A stretch of 64,000 bases of DNA. Source: Pantoea cypripedii (lineage in GTDB: Bacteria; Pseudomonadota; Gammaproteobacteria; Enterobacterales; Enterobacteriaceae). The position numbers and the translations under genes are program-made. Shown here one piece after another: positions 51,380-60,917 of this stretch (position 1 is the stretch's first letter; each line of letters starts with the position of its first letter). The notes beneath the pieces are model-generated. The model was given only the letters and a program-made list of their open reading frames with translations, had not been told where the DNA came from and did no database searches. The stretch spans positions 2,269,286-2,333,285 of the forward strand of contig NZ_CP024768.1 of the NCBI RefSeq assembly GCF_011395035.1, in the 5' to 3' direction.

Positions 51380-52285
51380 CTATCTGCTACGAACCAGTGG
51401 CAACAGTTCATCCATTTTCTTCTCAACGGCGGCCTTGCCTGCCGCAATGGCTTCTTCAGCACGGTGAAAGTCCAGCGTAGAAATTTGTGGACAGAATGGC
51501 TGAATCAGCACATCCGGCGGATCGCCTGCCATACGGTTACGCTTCAGGCGATTTTCCAGTACCTGGATGGAGGTCGACATAATTTCCATCGCTCCAGGCG
51601 TTTGATTAGCGCGGCGCTGGGCTAATCCCAGCAACCGCTGGCGCAGTTTTTTGCCCCAGCTGAGCGCGTCTGCTGCCGCCTGTTCTTCACCGCTTTGCGG
51701 GGTAACCGACAACAGATCCTGCTGCATCAGATGCGCGTCATGCTGCAAATCAACCGCAATGACGATATCTGCGCCCAACGCCCGGGTGAGTGAAATCGGC
51801 ACCGGATTGACCACCGCACCATCCACCAGCCAGTAACCATTGTAGCCAACGGGTGGTAATAAGCCTGGCATACTACAGGAAGCACGGACCGCCTGATGCA
51901 GGTCACCCTCGGTCAACCACAACTCACGGCCGGTACTAAGATTGGTGGCAACCACACCAAAAGGTTTGTCACACTGCTCAATAAAATCCGTGGGGATCAG
52001 CTGCCGAACGTGACTGAAGACCCGATCGCCGCGCAACAATCCACCGCGCTGCCATGACAGGTCCATCAGCCGAATCACATCCCAGTAGCGAAAAGCACTG
52101 ACCCAGCGCTCCATCATGCCCAGACGGCCATTAACATAAGCTGAGCCCACCAGCGCACCGACGGAACACCCGGCAACCACATCGACCTCGATCCCGGCTC
52201 GCTCCAGCGCATTGATCACGCCAATATGCGACCAGCCTTTGGCGGCACCTGAACCCAGGGCCAGCCCGATTCTCACCTTTCTCAT
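51380..52285 (-). CDS. rssA: Patatin-like protein RssA
   Basis: 301 residues from the ATG at 52285. Patatin fold: GSGAAKGWSHIG, nucleophile Ser in GCSVG and Asp in DGAVVNPVP. Lipid acyl hydrolase candidate of unknown substrate, conserved next to rssB. Confidence 0.94.
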   Translation of the reverse strand: MRKVRIGLALGSGAAKGWSHIGVINALERAGIEVDVVAGCSVGALVGSAYVNGRLGMMERWVSAFRYWDVIRLMDLSWQRGGLLRGDRVFSHVRQLIPTDFIEQCDKPFGVVATNLSTGRELWLTEGDLHQAVRASCSMPGLLPPVGYNGYWLVDGAVVNPVPISLTRALGADIVIAVDLQHDAHLMQQDLLSVTPQSGEEQAAADALSWGKKLRQRLLGLAQRRANQTPGAMEIMSTSIQVLENRLKRNRMAGDPPDVLIQPFCPQISTLDFHRAEEAIAAGKAAVEKKMDELLPLVRSR

Positions 52286-52381
52286 CTTACCTCGGGTTTT
52301 ACCTGGTACGTAGCATCGCGCCTGACACTCAGCTACCATAGCGCGCGCAATCTTTAACTTTAATCACCCTCGGGAGATGAC

Positions 52382-52837
52382 GTGGACGAAAAGTGCCCCT
52401 GCTGTAGCGGAAAGCAGTATAGCCTATGTTGCCAACCCTTTCTGACCGGGCAGAGTTCCCCCACCAGCGCTGAGCAGCTGATGCGCTCACGCTACTGCGC
52501 TTACGTGAAGAAAAACGCAGCCTGGCTGGTCGCCACCTGGCTCCCCAGCCAGCGGGTGGCCGAACTTGAGACGTTATTATCTGAAAGTTTTTCCGACACT
52601 GAATGGCTGGGCCTGAATGTAACCCGTTGTAATCACGGAAGCCATGAGAACGAAGCATTCGTGACTTTTTTTGCGCGCTTTATCGAAAAAGGGCGCACAT
52701 CGGCCATCTATGAATGTTCACGCTTTCTTCGTGAGGATCAACGCTGGTACTATGTTGACGGAACAACGCCTCCGCTGGGGCGAAACGATCGCTGTCCTTG
52801 TGGCTCCGATAAAAAATACAAAAAATGTTGTGGCTGA
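52382..52837 (+). CDS. ychJ: YchJ, SEC-C motif protein
   Basis: 151 residues starting at GTG. SEC-C zinc motifs at both ends (CPCCSGKQYSLCC and CPCGSDKKYKKCC). UPF0225; function unknown. Divergent from rssA. Confidence 0.93.
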   Translation: MDEKCPCCSGKQYSLCCQPFLTGQSSPTSAEQLMRSRYCAYVKKNAAWLVATWLPSQRVAELETLLSESFSDTEWLGLNVTRCNHGSHENEAFVTFFARFIEKGRTSAIYECSRFLREDQRWYYVDGTTPPLGRNDRCPCGSDKKYKKCCG

Positions 52838-52894
52838 TTTGGACATTCGGCCAACGGCTTTACCATTCATCGCTTTGACAGGACTCTGATCGAG

Positions 52895-53743
52895 ATGCAA
52901 GCGCAAACCATGCAACGAAAAGTTTTACGTACCATTTGCCCCGATGCGAAAGGTCTGATCGCCAAAATCACCAACATTTGTTACAAGCACGAACTCAACA
53001 TCGTGCAGAACAACGAATTTGTCGATCACCGTACCGGGCGCTTTTTCATGCGCACAGAGCTTGAAGGCATTTTTAATGACAACACCCTGCTCGCGGATCT
53101 CGACAGCGCCTTACCGGTTGGCTCGGTACGTGAGCTGAACAGCGCCGGACGCCGTCGTGTGGTGATTCTGGTGACCAAAGAAGCGCATTGTCTCGGCGAC
53201 CTGCTGATGAAAAGTGCGTTTGGCGGTCTCGATATGGAAATCGCCGCAGTGATTGGCAACCACGAAACGCTGCGCTCGCTGGTCGAACGCTTCGATATTC
53301 CGTTTGCGCTGGTTAGCCATGAAGGGCTGACGCGTGAAGAGCACGATAACCGCATGGTCGAAGAGATTGATCGTTATCAGCCGGATTACGTGGTGCTGGC
53401 TAAATATATGCGCGTATTAACCCCCGCGTTTGTGCAGCGCTACCCGAATCAGATCATCAATATTCACCACTCCTTCCTGCCCGCCTTCATTGGCGCGCGT
53501 CCTTATCATCAGGCCTACGAGCGTGGCGTGAAGATCATTGGTGCCACCGCGCATTATGTGAACGACAACCTCGATGAAGGTCCGATCATTATGCAGGATG
53601 TCATCAACGTGGATCATAGCTACACCGCAGAAGAAATGATGCGCGCGGGGCGTGACGTTGAAAAGAATGTCCTGAGCCGTGCACTGTACAAAGTGCTGGG
53701 CCAGCGTGTGTTTGTTTACGGCAACCGCACGATCATTCTTTAA
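52895..53743 (+). CDS. purU: Formyltetrahydrofolate deformylase
   Basis: 282 residues. N-terminal ACT domain, C-terminal formyltransferase fold with INIHHSFLPAFIGARPYHQAYERG. Releases formate from 10-formyl-THF for PurT and one-carbon balance. Followed by a hairpin (53750-53780). Confidence 0.97.
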   Translation: MQAQTMQRKVLRTICPDAKGLIAKITNICYKHELNIVQNNEFVDHRTGRFFMRTELEGIFNDNTLLADLDSALPVGSVRELNSAGRRRVVILVTKEAHCLGDLLMKSAFGGLDMEIAAVIGNHETLRSLVERFDIPFALVSHEGLTREEHDNRMVEEIDRYQPDYVVLAKYMRVLTPAFVQRYPNQIINIHHSFLPAFIGARPYHQAYERGVKIIGATAHYVNDNLDEGPIIMQDVINVDHSYTAEEMMRAGRDVEKNVLSRALYKVLGQRVFVYGNRTIIL

Positions 53744-53749
53744 TCACTC

Positions 53750-53780
53750 TGACGCTGAACTGTGCAAGGCTTCAGCGTCA
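53750..53780 (+). terminator. Hairpin after purU
   Basis: TGACGCTGAA pairs perfectly with TTCAGCGTCA around an 11-base loop; an A-rich stretch follows rather than a T run, so it is a probable but weak terminator. Confidence 0.45.
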
Positions 53781-53824
53781 CGAGTAAAAAGTGGGCAATC
53801 GATTCATAAATTTAGTGTGGGCGC

Positions 53825-53859
53825 TTTACAGACCGAGCGCATTTGGTATTATGCGCCCC
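53825..53859 (+). promoter_or_regulatory. tRNA-Tyr promoter with stringent discriminator
   Basis: TTTACA, 16-bp spacer, TATTAT, then GCGCCCC between -10 and start. GC-rich discriminators of this kind make stable RNA promoters sensitive to ppGpp, as in E. coli tyrT. Confidence 0.75.
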
Positions 53860-53887
53860 GCTTTCAGGCGTAATGATTCAGGCCAGT

Positions 53888-53972
<85 letters not shown>

Positions 53973-54014
53973 TCTGAATCGCCGCGACCTGTAGCAACAA
54001 TATGTATCATCCCT

Positions 54015-54099
<85 letters not shown>

Positions 54100-54150
54100 T
54101 CCAGATATTTTCCCTTATCAAACTCCAGTGCCACCATTCATATATCTCCC

Positions 54151-55044
54151 TTAGCTCTTCGCAAATTCGCTTCTGAGTGCCTCGACAAAACAACGTATTT
54201 TTGCCGTTTGTTTGCGTGCCGAGGGAACCAGAACATGCATTGGGCGTGACGGGCCTTCGTAATCCGGTAATACCCTGACCAGACGTCCTTTATTGATCTC
54301 CTCTTTCAGTACGTCTTCTGGTCCCAGTGTGACGCCATAGCCTTCCAGCGCCGCATGCATCAGGGCCTTCCAGTCATTGGATCGTAACCGCCCTTCAGGT
54401 CTCACTTCTTCTGTTTTTCCCTCTTTGCGGAACATCCAGCGACAGGGCATGGCGGCCGACCAAAGCCCATACACCAGACAGGCATGGTGCTGCAAATCTG
54501 ACGGTGTCAGGGGTAAGCCATGCTGTTGAATATAGGAGGGTGCAGCACAGGCAATCAGCCGGTAGGGTGACAGCGGCCATGCCACCATCGAGCTGTCGGC
54601 CAGTTCACCAATACGGATAATCACCTCAGCCTCTTCTTCGCCAGGATTGATGATTCTGTCACTCAGCGTCAGTTCTACCTGCACCTCCGGCCAGGTCGCC
54701 AGATAACGGGTGATAAAGGGAGCAAGCGCATATGAGCCGAACGTCACCGGGGCATTGACCCGAATGATGCCGGAAGGCGTGGCTTGCATATTCAGCACCA
54801 CAGCATCCGCCTCTTCCACTTCCGATAACACCACCCGACAACGTTCGTAATAGCTGCGACCGATAGCGGTCAGATGCTGACGCCGCGTGGTGCGGTTGAT
54901 CAACGCCGTACCTAAGCGCGATTCAAGCGCGGCAATGTGTTTCGCCACCATCTGGGGTGACATCTCCAGCGCATCAGCCACTGCCGCAAAAGACCCCAGT
55001 TCTGCGGCTTTAACGAATACTTTCATCCCCGCCAGTCTGTCCAT
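54151..55044 (-). CDS. LysR-family transcriptional regulator
   Basis: 297 residues from the ATG at 55044, supported by AAGGGG; a longer frame upstream is not credible. N-terminal winged HTH (FAAVADALEMSPQMVAKHIAALESRLGTALINRTTRR) and a periplasmic-binding-like effector domain. Divergent from a probable NAD(P)-binding reductase, with which it shares a 102-bp promoter region, and probably regulates it. Effector unknown. Confidence 0.9.
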   Translation of the reverse strand: MDRLAGMKVFVKAAELGSFAAVADALEMSPQMVAKHIAALESRLGTALINRTTRRQHLTAIGRSYYERCRVVLSEVEEADAVVLNMQATPSGIIRVNAPVTFGSYALAPFITRYLATWPEVQVELTLSDRIINPGEEEAEVIIRIGELADSSMVAWPLSPYRLIACAAPSYIQQHGLPLTPSDLQHHACLVYGLWSAAMPCRWMFRKEGKTEEVRPEGRLRSNDWKALMHAALEGYGVTLGPEDVLKEEINKGRLVRVLPDYEGPSRPMHVLVPSARKQTAKIRCFVEALRSEFAKS

Positions 55045-55146
55045 GATTAACCCCTTTAAGTTGTTTTTAAAACAACAATAGACCGATTTATCTTCTTTTA
55101 TGAGCGAATCATAGTAGACCACAGGTAAAGCCCCTGTGGAGGAATA

Positions 55147-55776
55147 ATGAAAATTGGAATTATTGGTGCCGGATTCGTGGGCCGTGCGGTCGCTAAACTG
55201 GCAATTCAGGCCGGACATCAGGTCATGCTCAGCAATTCACGGAGTCCTCAGACGTTGTTCAGCCTGCGTCCGATGATCGGTTGTGAAACAGGTACGGCAA
55301 GCGAAGCCGCCAGATTTGGCGATATCGTGCTTATCGCCGTGCCACTGACCGCCATCGATGCGCTGCCGGTAGATGAACTGAGAGGAAAACATCTTCTCGA
55401 TGCCGTTAACTACTATCCTGATCGCGACGGTCACGTCGATGTGCTGGCAACGCGACAGACCACCACCAGTGAACTGCTGGCCAGCCACTTACCCGACAGT
55501 CAGATTACTAAAGCCTTTAACGCGATTCCCATGACCGAGCTGGAGACTGATGGGTTACCGGCGGCCACAGCCGGACGCCGCGCGCTGCCACTGGCAGGCG
55601 ACGATGACGAGGGCAAAGCTGTCGCTGCCGCGCTTTACGAGGCCTTTGGCTTTGATGCCGTCGATGCCGGTCCGCTGGCTGAAGGCTGGCGTTTCGAGCG
55701 CGGAATGCCCTCCTACTGCGTGCGGATGACCAGACAGGAGTTAGTCGCGGCACTTGCCGAGGCCAGAAAGGATTGA
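55147..55776 (+). CDS. NAD(P)-binding reductase, F420-oxidoreductase-like family
   Basis: 209 residues. Dinucleotide loop IGIIGAGFVGRAVAKLA at the N-terminus and a Rossmann layout with VLIAVPLTAIDALP and LLDAVNYYPDRDGH, as in the NADPH-dependent F420 reductase family (PF03807). Enterobacteria lack F420, so the substrate is another one. Divergent from a LysR regulator. Confidence 0.85.
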   Translation: MKIGIIGAGFVGRAVAKLAIQAGHQVMLSNSRSPQTLFSLRPMIGCETGTASEAARFGDIVLIAVPLTAIDALPVDELRGKHLLDAVNYYPDRDGHVDVLATRQTTTSELLASHLPDSQITKAFNAIPMTELETDGLPAATAGRRALPLAGDDDEGKAVAAALYEAFGFDAVDAGPLAEGWRFERGMPSYCVRMTRQELVAALAEARKD

Positions 55777-55914
55777 TTCACCACCTGCCGCCCGGCAGCG
55801 CGCGGGCGGCGGGTAAACCCCACACCATGCCTTTTCTGTCGATTCTGCCCATGACATTTATGACAAAACTCGCTACCATCCCGCCATACTTATCACGGAT
55901 AAAATGGCTGCCTC

Positions 55915-56721
55915 ATGAAATTTGTCTCTTTTAACATCAATGGTTTGCGAGCACGCCCTCATCAACTCGAAGCGCTGGTTGAGCAGCATCAGCCAGACGT
56001 GATTGGCCTGCAGGAAACCAAGGTCCATGATGATATGTTCCCGCTCGAAGAAGTGAGCAAGCTCGGTTACAACGTGTTTTATCATGGGCAGAAAGGTCAC
56101 TACGGCGTCGCTCTGCTGACAAAAGTGCAGCCGGTAATGGTCCGTCGTGGTTTCCCGGAGGATGGTGAAGATGCCCAACGCCGTCTGATCATGGCTGAGA
56201 TCCCCAGCCCGATTGGCGATATCACCGTGATCAATGGCTATTTCCCGCAGGGGGAAAGCCGCGACCATCCGATCAAGTTCCCGGCTAAAGAGAAGTTTTA
56301 TCAGGACCTGCAAAATTACCTGCAAAATCAGCTGACCGCCGATAAACCGGTGTTGATTATGGGTGATATGAATATCAGCAGCACCGATCTTGATATAGGT
56401 ATCGGGGAAGAGAACCGCAAACGCTGGCTGCGTACCGGCAAATGCTCGTTCCTGCCGGAAGAACGTGAATGGATGGATCGCCTGCTGAACTGGGGTCTGG
56501 TGGACACCTGGCGCGCGAAATACCCGGAAACGGCAGACCGTTTCTCATGGTTTGATTACCGCTCCAAAGGTTTTGATGATAACCGTGGTCTGCGCATTGA
56601 CCTGCTGCTTGCCAGCCAGCCTCTGGCCTCACGCTGCATCGAAAGCGGCATTGATTATGATATTCGCAGTATGGAAAAACCGTCCGATCACGCTCCAATC
56701 TGGTCAACGTTCGGCTTTTAA
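55915..56721 (+). CDS. xthA: Exonuclease III
   Basis: 268 residues, as in E. coli. Motifs LQETKVHDD, GDMNISSTDLDIG and SDHAPIW carry catalytic Glu, Asp/Asn and His. AP endonuclease and 3'-5' exonuclease in base-excision repair. Confidence 0.98.
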   Translation: MKFVSFNINGLRARPHQLEALVEQHQPDVIGLQETKVHDDMFPLEEVSKLGYNVFYHGQKGHYGVALLTKVQPVMVRRGFPEDGEDAQRRLIMAEIPSPIGDITVINGYFPQGESRDHPIKFPAKEKFYQDLQNYLQNQLTADKPVLIMGDMNISSTDLDIGIGEENRKRWLRTGKCSFLPEEREWMDRLLNWGLVDTWRAKYPETADRFSWFDYRSKGFDDNRGLRIDLLLASQPLASRCIESGIDYDIRSMEKPSDHAPIWSTFGF

Positions 56722-56729
56722 TGATGCGT

Positions 56730-56749
56730 GGTGGCCTTTGCAGGCCACC
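56730..56749. terminator. Hairpin between xthA and ynjH
   Basis: GGTGGCCT-TTGC-AGGCCACC, a perfect eight-bp stem between convergent genes. Confidence 0.6.
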
Positions 56750-56753
56750 CCGA

Positions 56754-57050
56754 TTATTTGATGATTTTCCAGATTAACGGATTGGTGCCCATCACTTTCT
56801 CATCGCGTGAGCATTGCAGCAGCACGCCTTCCGCTTTAACCACCGCCCCTTCCGAATAACTCCGGTTCTCATAGGTGCAGCACTGCATGCAATTGCTTTG
56901 CTGGTTATTCTGTCCCTGCGTCCAGACTTCCGGTGGCATATCAACCACCACATCGGTATTGCCGGTGCGGCCCACCTCAGGGGTGCGATTCGCCTGCGCT
57001 GCGCTGCTAAACAGCAGTACGCCACTCAGCAGCAACATCAGATAACGCAT
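56754..57050 (-). CDS. ynjH: Secreted DUF1496 protein YnjH
   Basis: 98 residues from the ATG at 57050 (a GTG lies one codon upstream). Signal peptide ...LLLSGVLLFSSAAQA, then a small Cys-rich domain (CMQCCTYENRSYSEGAVVKAEG, LQCSRDE) matching E. coli YnjH/DUF1496. Probably periplasmic. Its start overlaps the topB stop by one base, so the two are translationally coupled. Confidence 0.8.
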   Translation of the reverse strand: MRYLMLLLSGVLLFSSAAQANRTPEVGRTGNTDVVVDMPPEVWTQGQNNQQSNCMQCCTYENRSYSEGAVVKAEGVLLQCSRDEKVMGTNPLIWKIIK

Positions 57051-58978
57051 CACTCGGTCTCCTTCATTTTGCGCCGGGCGGGTTTGCGTGATCGTTTTTT
57101 CTCACTCGCTGCGCCGCTCGCGGCAATGCCACGAAATGCCTGTAACGATGGCTGCTGACGTGCCTGACCAATCAAACCGATTAGGGTACTGACCAGCGGC
57201 TGCATAAACTCATCGTAACGACAGGCTTTTTCACTGATGCGGGTAAGCGTCGATTCCCAGTGCGCCGTCATATCCGGCCGTGCCGCCATTTCAGGCAGCG
57301 CGTGAATCAATGCCCTGCCTGCTTCACTGGAGTGAATATAACGGCCCTTCTTTACCAGGAATGTTCGCCGGAACAACAATTCAATTATTCCGGCGCGCGT
57401 CGCTTCCGTTCCTAAACCATCGGTCGCACGCAGCACTTTCTTTAGATCTTTATCCTGAACAAAACGCGCAATACCAGTCATCGCCGAGAGTAAGGTCGCA
57501 TCGGTAAAGGGACGCGGGGGCTGAGTCTGCTTTGCCAGCACCTCGCCACGTTCGCACAGCAATTCATCCCCTTTACTGACCACGGGCAATGGGGTGCCGT
57601 CGTTTTCTTCATCGCGCTCTTTGCTGCCAAGCAACGCCCGCCAGCCCGCTTCGGCCAGAAAACGCGCCTTCGCCACAAACTTCCCACCGCCAATATCGAG
57701 ATCGATGACACACTTGCGAAACACCGCATCAGGGCAGAACTGCATCAGATACTGGCGTGCAATCAAGCCATAAATATTGGCTTCGTTTTCGCTCAGATTG
57801 ACCTTGCTGGCACGCGCGGTCGGAATGATAGCGTGGTGCGCATCCACTTTTTTATCATCCCAGCAGCGGTTGCGCTGATCGGTGTTGAAGTCCGCCGGTG
57901 GCGTCATATCCGGTTGATGCGCCTGGATGGCGTTCAGCACCGCATGACGGCCAGCAAAATGCTCCTCGGGCAGATAACGGCAATCCGAACGCGGATAGGT
58001 GATCAGCTTGTGGGTTTCATACAGGCGCTGGCAGCAATCCAGTACATTCTGTGCACTCAGGCCAAAGCGCCTTGCGGCTTCAATTTGCAGGCTTGAGAGT
58101 GAGAACGGCAACGGGGCGATTTCCGATTCCCGTTTATCATTATACCCGGTGACCAGCGCAGGCTTGCCGTTGATGCGTTCCAGTACGTGGTCCGCCAGCG
58201 GACGGTGTAGCAAGCGCCCCTCTTCATCCTGCCAGGGTTCACAGGCATCACTCGGTACCCAGCTGGCAACAAAGCGCTCGTCTTTTGGCGTCACAATGTG
58301 CGCTTTGACTTCGAAATAGTCCTTTGGAATAAAGTTTTCAATCTCTTCATCGCGGCGCACCACCAGCCCAAGCACCGGGGTCTGTACCCGACCGACCGAA
58401 AGGACGCCGTCGTAGCCAGCGTTTCGACCCAGCAGCGTCCAGGCACGGGTCATATTGATGCCATACAACCAGTCTGCACGCGCACGCGCCAGCGCCGAAA
58501 CGCACAACGGAATAAACTCACGGTTTTCACGTAAACGACCTACCGCACGCTCCACCGCCTGTGGATTGAGATCGTTAATCAAACAACGCTGTACCTTCTG
58601 ACGTTTTTCCGGCGACAGCTGGAGATAATCAATCACCTCATCCACCAGCAACTGCCCTTCCCGATCCGGGTCACCGGCATGCACCACTTCCGTGGCCTGC
58701 ACCAGTAATCCTTCGATGACCTTCAACTGTTTTGCCACCGATGGCCGTGGCTGCAGCCGCCATTTATCGGGGATGATCGGCAAATCGGCAAGATTCCAGC
58801 GGGCGTAACGGCTGTCATAGCTGTCTGGCTGAGCTTGCTCCAGCAAATGCCCGACACACCAGGTCACCACCTGATCATTGCCGCAGGCGATATAGCCATC
58901 GCCGCGTCGGTGGGGTTTTGGCAACACGTCAGCGATGGCACGTCCCAGACTGGGTTTTTCTGCAATAAACAAACGCAT
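57050..58978 (-). CDS. topB: DNA topoisomerase III
   Basis: 642 residues. TOPRIM domain (MRLFIAEKPSLGRAI, HAGDPDREGQLLVDEV) and type IA catalytic Tyr in ITYPRSDCRY. Decatenates and resolves recombination intermediates, with RecQ. Basic C-terminal tail. Confidence 0.97.
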   Translation of the reverse strand: MRLFIAEKPSLGRAIADVLPKPHRRGDGYIACGNDQVVTWCVGHLLEQAQPDSYDSRYARWNLADLPIIPDKWRLQPRPSVAKQLKVIEGLLVQATEVVHAGDPDREGQLLVDEVIDYLQLSPEKRQKVQRCLINDLNPQAVERAVGRLRENREFIPLCVSALARARADWLYGINMTRAWTLLGRNAGYDGVLSVGRVQTPVLGLVVRRDEEIENFIPKDYFEVKAHIVTPKDERFVASWVPSDACEPWQDEEGRLLHRPLADHVLERINGKPALVTGYNDKRESEIAPLPFSLSSLQIEAARRFGLSAQNVLDCCQRLYETHKLITYPRSDCRYLPEEHFAGRHAVLNAIQAHQPDMTPPADFNTDQRNRCWDDKKVDAHHAIIPTARASKVNLSENEANIYGLIARQYLMQFCPDAVFRKCVIDLDIGGGKFVAKARFLAEAGWRALLGSKERDEENDGTPLPVVSKGDELLCERGEVLAKQTQPPRPFTDATLLSAMTGIARFVQDKDLKKVLRATDGLGTEATRAGIIELLFRRTFLVKKGRYIHSSEAGRALIHALPEMAARPDMTAHWESTLTRISEKACRYDEFMQPLVSTLIGLIGQARQQPSLQAFRGIAASGAASEKKRSRKPARRKMKETE

Positions 58979-59000
58979 GAATGGCGTCGTTCCTTAAACG

Positions 59001-60044
59001 TCAGTTAACTACGGTAATCAGTGGCAGATGGGGCTCTGCCGCAAAAAGCTCGCCGATGGCGGTTGCAGTGACTCCGGCCAGCATGGCACAGCGCTGAAAC
59101 TCTTCGATGGCTGAGGGTTGTACCGCCACCAGCAGGCCGCCGGATGTCTGCGGGTCACATAACAACGCGCGTGTCGCATCATCCATCGGCGACACATGTC
59201 GGCCATAACTGGCAAAATTGCGACCGGTTCCACCGGGAACAGCTCCCGCAGCGATATAGGCATCGACCCCGGCCAGACGCGGCACCTGTGCGGCCATCAC
59301 CTCAGCACGCAAGCCCGATCCCTGACAGATTTCACTCAGATGGCCCAGCAAGCCAAACCCGGTGACATCGGTCATGGCGGTGACACCCGCCAGTTGCGCG
59401 AACTCGGCACCCGCTTTATTCAGCTGGCACATCACCTCCGCCGCCAGCATCTGATGCTCGGGACGCAGCAGACCTTTCTTTTCCGCCGTGGTCAGAATGC
59501 CAATGCCGAGCGGTTTGGTCAGGAACAGCTGACACCCGGCCTGCGCCGCGCTGTTTTTCTTCACGCGCGCCACATCGACGATGCCGGTAACGGCAAGGCC
59601 AAAAATCGGTTCCGGGGCATCAATGGAATGGCCGCCCGCCAGCGCAATACCCGCTGCCTGGCACGCAGCGCGTCCCCCCTCCACCACCTGCTGCGCCACT
59701 TCAGGGCTGAGCACATTCACTGGCCAGCCCAAAATCGCGATAGCCATGATCGGTTTGCCGCCCATGGCATAGATATCGCTGATGGCGTTGGTCGCGGCAA
59801 TACGGCCAAAGGTGTGGGGATCGTCAACGATCGGCATAAAAAAATCGGTGGTACTGACCACCGCGCTGCCGTTGCCTAAATCGTACACCGCCGCATCATC
59901 GCGTGTTTCATTCCCCACCAGCAGATGAGGATCGTGAAAAGCGGTCAGTTCGCTATGCAGGATGGTTTCCAGCACCTGGGGAGAAATTTTGCAACCGCAG
60001 CCAGCCCCGTGGCTGTACTGGGTCAGGCGAAGAGGTTCACTCAT
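59001..60044 (-). CDS. selD: Selenophosphate synthetase
   Basis: 347 residues from the ATG at 60044, preceded by AAGGAA. Active-site SHGAGCGCKIS with catalytic Cys (no selenocysteine) and Lys. PurM-like fold (GGHSIDAPEPIFGLAVTG). Makes selenophosphate from selenide and ATP for selenoproteins and selenouridine. Confidence 0.97.
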   Translation of the reverse strand: MSEPLRLTQYSHGAGCGCKISPQVLETILHSELTAFHDPHLLVGNETRDDAAVYDLGNGSAVVSTTDFFMPIVDDPHTFGRIAATNAISDIYAMGGKPIMAIAILGWPVNVLSPEVAQQVVEGGRAACQAAGIALAGGHSIDAPEPIFGLAVTGIVDVARVKKNSAAQAGCQLFLTKPLGIGILTTAEKKGLLRPEHQMLAAEVMCQLNKAGAEFAQLAGVTAMTDVTGFGLLGHLSEICQGSGLRAEVMAAQVPRLAGVDAYIAAGAVPGGTGRNFASYGRHVSPMDDATRALLCDPQTSGGLLVAVQPSAIEEFQRCAMLAGVTATAIGELFAAEPHLPLITVVN

Positions 60045-60196
60045 GGCGGGTTCCTTATGCACTGGCAGATAGCGCTATGTTAGCCTGGCTGCCAGCATGT
60101 GGTAAGTGTTGCGCGGTTACAGTTCGATCAATCGCACACGCGATGTGCAATCCCTGCAACGTCACTCAGCCTGCCGCAGAAGCCCGCCACTGTCTG

Positions 60197-60748
60197 TCAG
60201 AAATAACTGACAAATTCCGCCGTGTCAGGCGGGAGCACGGTCGTGCTGGATTTCAGTTGCGGCGTGCCAAGATAAAGGAAGCCAACAATCGCATCCTGTT
60301 CACGGCAACCAAAGGCTTCACGCACCTGAGGATGGTCAGTCCAGGGGCCGCTGCGCCAGATACCATTGAAGCCCTGCGCTGCCGCGGCCATTTGCATCGC
60401 CATCACCGCACAGCCTGCGGAAATCAGTTGTTCCCAGTGCGGCACTTTCGGGTGCTCTTCACAACGCGCAACCACGGTGATAATCATCGGTGCGCGGAAC
60501 GGTGACGAGCTGGCCTTCTCAATCGCTTTATCATCCATCGCGCTGGCACGGGCTGCCTGCTCCAGCAGTTTGCTCAGACGATCGCGCCCCTCTTTCTCGA
60601 CAATAATGAAGCGCCAGGGCTGTAAAGTGCCGTGATCCGGCGCGCGCATACCCGCGCGCAGAATGTTCTCCAGCACCTCACCCGCCGGGGCAGGATCGGC
60701 CAGACGTGAAGCCGAGCGACGATTAACTAACAAATCAAGTGCATCCAT
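60197..60748 (-). CDS. ydjA: Nitroreductase-family protein YdjA
   Basis: 183 residues from the ATG at 60748 with GGGAGAAG upstream; the longer frame upstream is not coding. FMN-binding NRRSASRL and APDHGTLQPWRF. A small NAD(P)H nitroreductase with reduced substrate range. Confidence 0.95.
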   Translation of the reverse strand: MDALDLLVNRRSASRLADPAPAGEVLENILRAGMRAPDHGTLQPWRFIIVEKEGRDRLSKLLEQAARASAMDDKAIEKASSSPFRAPMIITVVARCEEHPKVPHWEQLISAGCAVMAMQMAAAAQGFNGIWRSGPWTDHPQVREAFGCREQDAIVGFLYLGTPQLKSSTTVLPPDTAEFVSYF

Positions 60749-60917
60749 TATCTTCTCCCTTGTATAAAAACGTTGTCTAATCCTGGCATACGACGATCTT
60801 TTGTAACAGTCTGGCGCGATTTCCTGCTGACATTTAGCACGCTGCTCTTTAGGATGAGGTCGACATCGGGGCTGCCAGCATGCTGGCGGTCTTCGGCTAT
60901 ATGAATATGGAGAGTCT

